NCBI GenBank assembly: GCA_902475515.1
Contig: CABSAB010000019.1
Coordinates: 1-12,167 of the forward strand
Source of the DNA: an uncultured Eubacteriales bacterium
GTDB lineage: Bacteria > Bacillota > Clostridia > Oscillospirales > Oscillospiraceae
Direction of reading: 5' to 3'
Length of the DNA: 12,167 bases
Shown: positions 7,070 through 12,167 of the stretch, one piece after another
Position numbering within the stretch: the stretch's first letter is position 1
Layout: every line of letters starts with the position of its first letter
Notes under the pieces: generated by a model
Databases searched by the model: none
Told to the model about the DNA's origin: nothing
What the model saw: only the letters and a program-made list of their open reading frames with translations
Position numbers and translations under genes: made by a program

Positions 7070-7070
7070 C
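7042..7070 (+). promoter_or_regulatory. Possible arcC promoter, superimposed on the ABC promoter
   Basis: On the plus strand TTGTAA (7042-7047) is followed after 17 nt by TACAAC (7065-7070), each 4 of 6 to consensus. A start near 7077 would place the whole SD-burying hairpin in the transcript. A TAAAAT at 7084-7089 could be an alternative -10 but lacks a good -35. Weak evidence. Confidence 0.3.
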
Positions 7071-7093
7071 CTGCGGTCATTCATAAAATCAAG

Positions 7094-7138
7094 TCTTCCT
7101 GCAAATACTTTCCCCAAAGAAATCAATTTGCAGGAGGA
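7094..7138 (+). promoter_or_regulatory. Leader hairpin that buries the arcC Shine-Dalgarno sequence
   Basis: Bases 7094-7106 pair with 7126-7138 over 13 consecutive positions (one G-U wobble at 7096/7136). The 3' arm contains all of AGGAGG (7132-7137), the only ribosome binding site of arcC (ATG at 7147). The 19-nt loop holds a further 4-bp mini-stem (CTTT 7108-7111 with AAAG 7116-7119). There is no T-tract, so this is not a terminator. It would repress translation unless opened by a ligand, protein, RNA, temperature or a competing fold. I do not recognise a known riboswitch class. Confidence 0.6.
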
Positions 7139-7146
7139 AGAATATT

Positions 7147-8118
7147 ATGCCAAAGATCGTCGTCGCCCTGGGCGGAAACGCCCTCCAGCGCAAAGACAGC
7201 GACGCCACCGCCCAGGCCCAGCTGGAGGTGGTCAAGCAGACCAGCAACTATATCGCCCAGCTCAGCGCCCGGAACTATGAGCTGGCCATCGTCCACGGAA
7301 ACGGTCCCCAGGTGGGGCGCATCCTGCTTTCCAGCGAGACCGCAAAAAATGTGGTGCCCCCTATGCCCTTTGATGTGTGCGGCGCCATGAGCCAGGGCTA
7401 TATCGGCTACCATATTCAGCAGTCCCTGACCCACGCCCTGCACCAGCAGAACCGCCATGTGCCCGTGGTGACATTGCTGACCCAGATGGTGGTGGAGAAA
7501 AGCGACCCCGCCTTCCAGAACCCCACCAAGCCCATCGGTCCCTTCTATACCGAGATCGAGGCCCGGGCCCTGGAGGCCTCCAAGGGCTACACCATGCGTG
7601 AGGACGCGGGACGCGGCTGGCGGCGGGTGGTGCCATCCCCCATGCCCCGGCGCATCGTGGAGATTGACCAGGTTCGCCAGCTGTGGGATAACACCATCGT
7701 CGTCACCTGCGGCGGAGGCGGTATCCCCGTGATTGAGAACCCCGACGGCACCCTGGAGGGTGTGGCCGCCGTCATCGACAAGGACTTCGCCGCAGAGCTG
7801 CTGGCCGAGCAGGTGGGGGCGGATATCCTGATGATCCTCACAGAGGTGGAGCAGGTGGCCATCCATTTTGGCAAGCCCGAACAGCAGAACCTCCATCATA
7901 TGTCCCTGGCGGAGGCGGCCCAGTATGTCGCCGAGGACCACTTTGCCCCGGGCAGTATGCTCCCCAAGGTGGAAGCTGCCATGAAATTCGTCCGGGCCAA
8001 TCCCAACAAGGTGGCAATCATCACATCCCTGGATAAGGCCATGGAGGCCCTGGAGGGCAAGACCGGTACCGTGGTGACCTTTGCCAAAGGCGTCCAGCCT
8101 GCTGTGGAAGAACCGTGA
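7147..8118 (+). CDS. arcC: Carbamate kinase
   Basis: A 323-residue cytoplasmic enzyme of the amino acid kinase family, about the usual length (near 310). It transfers phosphate between carbamoyl phosphate and ADP, giving ATP, CO2 and ammonia in catabolic direction. Family motifs seen in order: GGNAL (9-13), HGNGPQVG (50-57), the SQGYIGY segment (82-88), GWRRVVPSPMP (157-167), CGGGGIPV (188-195), DKDFAAELLA (211-220) and GSMLPKVEAA (269-278), followed by the C-terminal GKTGTVVT (304-311). Start ATG 7147 has AGGAGG 9 nt upstream. No arginine deiminase, ornithine, agmatine or oxamate carbamoyltransferase gene is within the window, so the source of carbamoyl phosphate is unknown. Flanks are a divergent ABC exporter and a convergent CoA-transferase operon, so it is probably a single-gene unit. 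Translation may be governed by the leader hairpin described at 7094. Confidence 0.95.
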   Translation: MPKIVVALGGNALQRKDSDATAQAQLEVVKQTSNYIAQLSARNYELAIVHGNGPQVGRILLSSETAKNVVPPMPFDVCGAMSQGYIGYHIQQSLTHALHQQNRHVPVVTLLTQMVVEKSDPAFQNPTKPIGPFYTEIEARALEASKGYTMREDAGRGWRRVVPSPMPRRIVEIDQVRQLWDNTIVVTCGGGGIPVIENPDGTLEGVAAVIDKDFAAELLAEQVGADILMILTEVEQVAIHFGKPEQQNLHHMSLAEAAQYVAEDHFAPGSMLPKVEAAMKFVRANPNKVAIITSLDKAMEALEGKTGTVVTFAKGVQPAVEEP

Positions 8119-8133
8119 CCACTTCTCCAAGAC

Positions 8134-8170
8134 AAAAAGGACCTGAGGAATGCTCCTCAGGTCCTTTACT
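8134..8170. terminator. Bidirectional terminator between arcC and the CoA-transferase operon
   Basis: A perfect 14-bp stem (8136-8149 with 8154-8167, 4-nt loop) whose A-rich left flank (8134-8138) gives a TTTTT tract for minus-strand transcripts and whose right end gives TTT for arcC transcripts. It sits between two convergent stop codons (8118 and 8181). Confidence 0.9.
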
Positions 8171-8180
8171 CGCTTGGAAA

Positions 8181-8843
8181 TTACTTGACCATGCAGCCCA
8201 CAGTCTCGGGGATGATGAGCTTCGCACCGGTCTTGGCAACCACGTCCTCGACGGATACGCCGGGAGCGGTCTCCAGAAGCACGGGGCCCTTGTCGGTGAT
8301 CTCGATCACAGCCATCTCAGAGACGATATAGTTGATGCAGTGATAGCCGGTCAGGGGCATATTGGTCTTCTGCACGATCTTGGGGTTGCCCGCCTTGTCG
8401 CAGTGGGTGGTCATGACGATGGTGATCTTGGAGCCGGTCACCAGGTCCATGGCGCCGCCCATGCCCGCGGCAGTCTTGCCGGGGATCATCCAGTTGGCCA
8501 GGTTGCCCTCAGCGTCCACCTCGTAGGCGCCCAGAACAGTAGCGTCCACATGGCCGCCGCGGATAAAGCCGAAGGAGCGGAAGCTGTCAAAGCAGGCGCC
8601 GCCCACGCGGAGCTTGGAGACCTTACCGCCGGCATCCACCACGTTGGGATCGGCCCACTCGCCCTCCTTGGGCGCGCCGGTGAGGCCCACAGCGCCGTTC
8701 TCGGTGTCCATCCAGACGTCCACGCCCTCGGGCAGGTAGTCCAGGCACTTGGTGGGCATGCCGATGCCCAGGTTCACAACGTCGCCGTCATTGAAGAACC
8801 GTGCGGTTCTGTATGCGATCAAATCTTTTCCTGTCAGTTCCAT
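8181..8843 (-). CDS. Family I CoA-transferase, subunit B (3-oxoacid / butyrate-acetoacetate type)
   Basis: A 220-residue beta subunit of a heteromeric family I CoA-transferase (AtoA/ScoB/CtfB-like). The catalytic glutamate, which forms the glutamyl-CoA thioester, is E48 in DTENGAVG (46-53); LGIGMPT (25-31), RGGHVDATVLGAYEVD (95-110) and GGAMDLVTG (129-137) are the other family landmarks. The segment before the Glu reads MDT rather than the usual L/F-H/Q-S, a departure from the classical signature. The start ATG 8843 has AGGAGG 10 nt upstream; an in-frame TTG at 8864 overlaps the subunit A stop and has no suitable site. A 17-bp gap separates it from subunit A, and the operon ends at the shared terminator. 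Expected role: moving CoA between acetoacetate, butyrate, acetate or a related acid. The exact acid is not readable; glutaconate CoA-transferase is a less likely alternative. Confidence 0.88.
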   Translation of the reverse strand: MELTGKDLIAYRTARFFNDGDVVNLGIGMPTKCLDYLPEGVDVWMDTENGAVGLTGAPKEGEWADPNVVDAGGKVSKLRVGGACFDSFRSFGFIRGGHVDATVLGAYEVDAEGNLANWMIPGKTAAGMGGAMDLVTGSKITIVMTTHCDKAGNPKIVQKTNMPLTGYHCINYIVSEMAVIEITDKGPVLLETAPGVSVEDVVAKTGAKLIIPETVGCMVK

Positions 8844-8860
8844 CTTAAACGTACCTCCTA

Positions 8861-9589
8861 TCAAGCTTCCGTGAGCTCACGGCCCTGCACAACGGCGTCC
8901 ACAATGAAGCCGGGGGTCATGATCTCGTCGGGATCCAGCTCGCCGATCTCTACGATATGCTCGGCCTCCACGATGACATGCTTACCAGCGGTAGCAAAGG
9001 CCTCGTTGAAGTTCCGGGACGTGCGGCGATAGACCACATTGCCCATCTTATCGGCCTTCCAGGCATGGACGAAGCAGACGTCCGCGCTCAGGGGCAGCTC
9101 AAGGATGAAGCGCTTCTTGCTGGCGTCGGGGATGATCTCGCCGTCCAGGAAGTGGAACTTCTGCGCTTTCTCATCCCATTCCACCACCTGCTTGCCGTCC
9201 ATCATGGGAGTGTACAGGCCGGTGGGAGTCAGAACGCCGCCGATGCCGGCGCCGCCGGCACGGACCTTCTCACACAGGGAGCCCTGGGGCACGAAGGTCA
9301 GGTTGATCTCACCGTCAACGACCTTCTGCACCGTCTCGGAGTTGTTGCCGATGTGGGAGCAGGTGATGGCCTTGATCACGTTGGCGCGGACCAGCTTGCC
9401 GATGCCGCGGCCGGGGATGCTGGTGTTGTTGGAGATGACGCTCAGATCCTTGATTCCGGCGGCAATCAGGCCCTCAATGAGAACCTCGGACACGCCCACG
9501 TTCACGAAACCAGGGAGCAGAACGGACATACCATCAAAGCAATACTTCTTGATGGCTTCTTCTACGGTGGTAACTTTAGACTTTGCCAT
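8861..9589 (-). CDS. Family I CoA-transferase, subunit A (3-oxoacid / butyrate-acetoacetate type)
   Basis: A 242-residue alpha subunit (AtoD/ScoA/CtfA-like), partner of the subunit B gene that follows after 17 bp. Visible family landmarks: DG at 19-20 leading to a hydrophobic strand, SNNT (53-56), SHIGNN (78-83), FVPQGSLCEKVRAGGAGIGG (99-118) and the SRNFN segment (191-195). The classical alpha-subunit signature expects GGF-x3-G-x-P, but here it reads PGF-VNV-G-V-S (26-34), so two conserved positions differ. The C-terminal part also carries an insertion-like lysine-rich stretch (about 134-160) before LPLSADV. Start ATG 9589 has AAAGGA about 9 nt upstream; upstream in-frame codons precede or overlap the promoter and are not favoured. 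Expressed from the promoter at 9650-9678, possibly under the palindromic operator, and perhaps also by read-through from the genes before it. Confidence 0.88.
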   Translation of the reverse strand: MAKSKVTTVEEAIKKYCFDGMSVLLPGFVNVGVSEVLIEGLIAAGIKDLSVISNNTSIPGRGIGKLVRANVIKAITCSHIGNNSETVQKVVDGEINLTFVPQGSLCEKVRAGGAGIGGVLTPTGLYTPMMDGKQVVEWDEKAQKFHFLDGEIIPDASKKRFILELPLSADVCFVHAWKADKMGNVVYRRTSRNFNEAFATAGKHVIVEAEHIVEIGELDPDEIMTPGFIVDAVVQGRELTEA

Positions 9590-9636
9590 TGGTATCATTC
9601 CTTTCAGAGTTTGATAAGACGCACAGCGCCTATTTT

Positions 9637-9656
9637 GTACCATAATATTATGATAC
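9637..9656. promoter_or_regulatory. 20-bp palindrome overlapping the CoA-transferase promoter (candidate operator)
   Basis: GTAC-CATAATATTATG-ATAC: the central 12 bases (9641-9652) are a perfect palindrome and the outer GTA/TAC arms extend it to 20 bp with one mismatched pair. It covers the -10 hexamer and the predicted start of transcription, where a bound dimer would repress. It does not match the Rex, CcpA or PerR consensus sites that I know, so the regulator is unidentified. Confidence 0.55.
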
Positions 9657-9678
9657 CCATATTTTTTCGGAATGTCAA
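9650..9678 (-). promoter_or_regulatory. Promoter of the CoA-transferase A/B pair
   Basis: On the minus strand a perfect TTGACA (9673-9678) is followed after 17 nt by TATCAT (9650-9655, 5 of 6). Transcription would begin near 9643, leaving about 53 nt before the ATG at 9589. The rest of the 185-bp gap (9679-9774) holds only short, weak hairpins and no convincing terminator for the gene before it. Confidence 0.75.
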
Positions 9679-9774
9679 GCATTTCAGCGGCCTCGCGGGC
9701 CGGCAGAACAATTCCGGAAAAACCTACAATTTTGCGGCGGATTTTCGCTGGCTTTCACGCTGTTTTTCAGCACA

Positions 9775-11070
9775 TTAGACAATGATAAATTGCTCTCTGG
9801 CATACCGCCGCAGTTCCTCCCGGGCATCCGGGTGGGCGATATTGATTAGCTGCAGCGCCCGCTCCTTGACATTTCGTCCCCGCAGGTGGGCGATGCCGTA
9901 TTCCGTCACCACATAGTCCACATAGTTCCGGGGGATGGACACCGCCGCCCCGGGCTTTAATTGCCCGGTGATCTTGGAAATCCCCTTTTTGGTGGACGCC
10001 TGGAACGCCAGGATGCCCCGGCCGTTTTTGGCGTGGAGGGCTCCATAGGCAAAGCAGAATGCCCCGCCGGTGCCGGAGAACTGGGTGGGCCCGATGGACT
10101 CGGAGCACACCTGTCCGGTGATATCCATTTCAATAATAGTGTTGATGGACACCATGTTGTCGTTCTTGGAGATTTCCGCCGGGTTTACCGCCACCCGGGT
10201 GGGGCAAAGCCGCACCCCGGGGTCCGTGGACAGGGTCTCATACAGGGCAAGGTCACCCCCGGCGAAGCAGCCGATGTGGAGCCCCCGGTTGTAGTTCTTC
10301 CTGGCCCCGGTGATAACGCCTTTACGGATCATCTCCCCCATAATAGAGGTAAACATCTCCGTGTGGAGCCCCAGGTCCTTTTTGTCCATGAGATGGTGGC
10401 CTACAGCGTTTGGCATGCTGCCGATGCCAAGCTGGAGGCAGTCGCCGTCATGGACCAGCTCGGCCACGTTTTCGCCGATCTTCTCCTCAATTTCCGTGGT
10501 CTCCATGTCCTTGACGGTCATGGGGGGATAATCCACCTCCGTCAGTACCGTCACATCCCGAATATTGATCCGAAGCCCGCCCTTGACCCGGGGCAGCTGG
10601 GGATTGACCTCCAGGATAATGGTATCGCAGGTCTTGATGCAGTCGCTCTCCCACATGTTGCAAAGCCCCAGCTGGAAGTAGCCCTTTTCGTCCATGGGGC
10701 TCACCGCCGCGCAGAACACGTTTCTGGGCCGGTATTCCGACAAAAAGGAGCCGAAATCGCAGATATCCACCGGAATAAACGACACATTTCGCTGCTTCTG
10801 CCCCTCCATGAGCACCCGCCCGTAGAGGAAGGTGGTGAAGCTGATGTGGCCGTTCATGGCCGGGTCCGTAACGCACTGGTAGTCGCCCTCATGGCCCTTA
10901 ATGCAGTGAACGTCCTCCACATAGGGGGCGATTTTATGGAGATTCCGGAGGATCAGGTCCGGCTGATGGGCGTCGCCGCCGAAGCAGACCTTGGCATGGG
11001 TGTGGATGGCTTTCAGGCAGTCGTCCACCGTGCCTTTTTTCTGCTGATACAGCTGTTCAAACTCTGTCAT
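9775..11070 (-). CDS. Acetyl-CoA hydrolase/CoA-transferase family protein (4-hydroxybutyrate or butyryl-CoA:acetate type), second of a tandem pair
   Basis: A 431-residue cytoplasmic enzyme of the family that includes 4-hydroxybutyrate CoA-transferase (AbfT), butyryl-CoA:acetate CoA-transferase, Cat1 and acetyl-CoA hydrolase. The catalytic Glu is E238 in LGLHTEMF (233-240). The glycine-rich CoA-binding strand LQLGIGSMPNAV (212-223), the SIGPTQFSGTGGAF segment (325-338) and the C-terminal VTEYGIAHLRG (388-398) are all conserved. Start ATG 11070 has AGGAGG about 8 nt upstream; the long frame further upstream is the neighbouring gene read out of frame. It follows its paralogue after 14 bp, so the two are co-translated in one operon. 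Such enzymes conserve the thioester by moving CoA to acetate while releasing the product acid (family knowledge). Substrate here is open: this protein is clearly divergent from textbook AbfT. Confidence 0.88.
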   Translation of the reverse strand: MTEFEQLYQQKKGTVDDCLKAIHTHAKVCFGGDAHQPDLILRNLHKIAPYVEDVHCIKGHEGDYQCVTDPAMNGHISFTTFLYGRVLMEGQKQRNVSFIPVDICDFGSFLSEYRPRNVFCAAVSPMDEKGYFQLGLCNMWESDCIKTCDTIILEVNPQLPRVKGGLRINIRDVTVLTEVDYPPMTVKDMETTEIEEKIGENVAELVHDGDCLQLGIGSMPNAVGHHLMDKKDLGLHTEMFTSIMGEMIRKGVITGARKNYNRGLHIGCFAGGDLALYETLSTDPGVRLCPTRVAVNPAEISKNDNMVSINTIIEMDITGQVCSESIGPTQFSGTGGAFCFAYGALHAKNGRGILAFQASTKKGISKITGQLKPGAAVSIPRNYVDYVVTEYGIAHLRGRNVKERALQLINIAHPDAREELRRYAREQFIIV

Positions 11071-11084
11071 AAAATCCCCTCCTG

Positions 11085-12167
11085 TCAAATAAAGAACTGC
11101 TCTTTGGCGTACCGCCGCAGCTCCTCCCGGGCCTCGGGATGGGCAATGGCGATGAGCTGCTCGGTGCGTTCTTTGACGCTGCGGCCTTTCATCCGGGCCA
11201 CCCCGTATTCCGTGACAATGTAGTCCACATAGTTCCTGGGGATGGTCACATTGGCCCCGGGGCTCAGCTGAGACCGGATCTTGGAGATGCCCTTCCGGGT
11301 CATGGACGGGAAGCACAATATGCTCTTTCCTCCCTTGGAGTGGATGGCCCCCAGTGAGAAGCACAGGTTCCCGCTGGAGCCGGAGATCTGCCGGGGGCCG
11401 ATGGACTCGGCGCATACCTGCCCGGTCAGGTCCATCTCCACCAGGGTGTTGATGGCGATCATGTTGTTCATCTGGCTGATGACGCTGGGGGAGCACACAT
11501 AGCTGGCCGGGCGCACTGCCGCCTTGGGGTTATCCGCCAGAACGTCGTAAAGCCGCTGTTCTCCCCAGGCCGCCGAAGCGATGGCCAGGCCCTTGTCGAT
11601 GTTCTTGTGTTCCCCGGTGATAATGCCGTTTTGAATCAGGTCTCCCACGCCGGTGTTGAACCATTCGGTGTGGAGCCCCAGCTCCCGGTGGTCCATAAGC
11701 CGCTCGGCAATGGCATTGGAGAGGGTACCGGTGCCCAGTTCCAGGCAGTCCCCATCGGACACCAGGTCAGCAATATAGTCCGAGATGGTGGCCTCCACCT
11801 CCGTGGGCGGTTCCTCCGGCACCTCGGGCAGGGGATAGGCCGCCTCGTGGAAGGCCGTCACCTGAGAGATGTGGATGTCCATGCCGCCCTGCATCCGGGG
11901 CAGGTTCTCATTGACCTCCAGAATGATCTTATTGCAGGTCTCCAGGCACTCCTTTTCCCACATAAGGCTGAAACCCACCTGAAAGTTCCCGTTTTCGTCC
12001 ATGGGACTCACGGCGGCCACAAAGGTGTTGCAGGGCTTGTGCTCATTGATGAACCGGGCATAGTCGCACATATCGCAGACAATGTGGCTGGTGTTGCCGT
12101 GCTTCATGCCCTCCATAAAGGCTTCGCCGTACAGGGGCGAGCCGGCGCTGCTGGAGAAGATCGGCGA
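11085..12167 (-). CDS. Acetyl-CoA hydrolase/CoA-transferase family paralogue, first of a tandem pair (5' end outside window)
   Basis: The visible 360 residues run open to the window edge; alignment with the downstream paralogue places about 70 N-terminal residues outside. The catalytic Glu is present in LGLHTEWF (codon 11664-11666). It shares with its neighbour the AAVSPMDE segment, the IILEVN strand, SIGP, the IPRNYVDY segment and a nearly identical C-terminus (EAREELRRYA), so the pair arose by tandem duplication (inference). Two glycine motifs differ: the CoA-binding strand reads ELGTGTLSNAI where the neighbour has QLGIGSMPNAV, and the glycine loop reads SGSSGN where the neighbour has SGTGGA. 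That asymmetry hints at a changed substrate or a heteromeric partner role. Its promoter is outside the window. Confidence 0.86.
   Translation of the reverse strand, partial: SPIFSSSAGSPLYGEAFMEGMKHGNTSHIVCDMCDYARFINEHKPCNTFVAAVSPMDENGNFQVGFSLMWEKECLETCNKIILEVNENLPRMQGGMDIHISQVTAFHEAAYPLPEVPEEPPTEVEATISDYIADLVSDGDCLELGTGTLSNAIAERLMDHRELGLHTEWFNTGVGDLIQNGIITGEHKNIDKGLAIASAAWGEQRLYDVLADNPKAAVRPASYVCSPSVISQMNNMIAINTLVEMDLTGQVCAESIGPRQISGSSGNLCFSLGAIHSKGGKSILCFPSMTRKGISKIRSQLSPGANVTIPRNYVDYIVTEYGVARMKGRSVKERTEQLIAIAHPEAREELRRYAKEQFFI

Noticed and set aside
9684..9774. Small hairpins after the CoA-transferase paralogue stop as a possible terminator
   Set aside because: Stems are only 4-5 bp and none is followed by a T-tract on the minus strand; read-through seems as likely.
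9961..11223. Plus-strand open frame of 420 codons opposite the CoA-transferase paralogues
   Set aside because: It lies antisense to a gene with clear family motifs, has low-complexity His/Gly/Val-rich composition typical of reading GC-rich codons backwards, and has no ribosome binding site or family resemblance.
11071..11496. Extended N-terminus of the second CoA-transferase paralogue
   Set aside because: The extension is the upstream paralogue's C-terminal coding sequence in another frame; the ATG at 11070 follows AGGAGG and matches the usual family length.

Overview
The window looks like a chromosomal segment of a fairly GC-rich, anaerobic, fermentative member of the Firmicutes/Clostridia, possibly a butyrate-producer-like Oscillospiraceae. 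This placement is inference. It rests on strong AGGAGG-type ribosome binding sites, sigma-A-like TTGACA/TATAAT promoters, an HxlR regulator, an Fe-S/flavin oxidoreductase and two sets of fermentation-type CoA-transferase genes. I see no rRNA, tRNA, CRISPR, insertion sequence, phage or plasmid function. Almost every base is accounted for by nine complete or partial long genes plus one small regulator gene, with short control regions between them.

Left part (1-3380). A minus-strand gene, cut by the window edge, encodes a two-[4Fe-4S] ferredoxin domain fused to a fumarate-reductase-type FAD protein. A separate minus-strand unit follows, encoding a flavodoxin-fold NAD(P)H/FMN reductase with a cysteine cluster. 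A divergent HxlR-type regulator shares overlapping face-to-face promoters with it, which suggests the regulator controls the reductase and itself. Downstream of the regulator, on the same strand, is a phosphopentomutase (deoB family). It ends at a strong hairpin that also ends the converging ABC operon.

Middle part (3381-8167). Two overlapping minus-strand genes encode the halves of a heterodimeric ABC exporter. One half has the degenerate catalytic residue (Asp for Glu) and an extra charged insert of about 50 residues; the other has the intact catalytic Glu. Divergent from them is a stand-alone carbamate kinase gene (arcC). Its leader can fold into a 13-bp stem that buries the whole Shine-Dalgarno sequence. 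arcC converges on the next operon at a shared bidirectional terminator.

Right part (8168-12167). On the minus strand, in transcription order, are two tandem paralogues of the acetyl-CoA hydrolase/4-hydroxybutyrate (or butyryl) CoA-transferase family; the first is cut by the window edge. They are followed by the two subunits (A then B) of a family I 3-oxoacid-type CoA-transferase. A good promoter overlapped by a 20-bp palindrome lies before subunit A, and I see no convincing terminator between the two pairs, so they may be both co-transcribed and separately controlled. All four proteins would move CoA between short-chain acids, as in butyrate, acetate, acetoacetate or amino-acid fermentation; the exact substrates cannot be read from sequence.

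Nothing here is a clearly new multi-gene system. The most promising unexplained items are the SD-burying arcC leader, the asymmetric CoA-transferase paralogue pair, and the palindromic operator before the subunit A gene.
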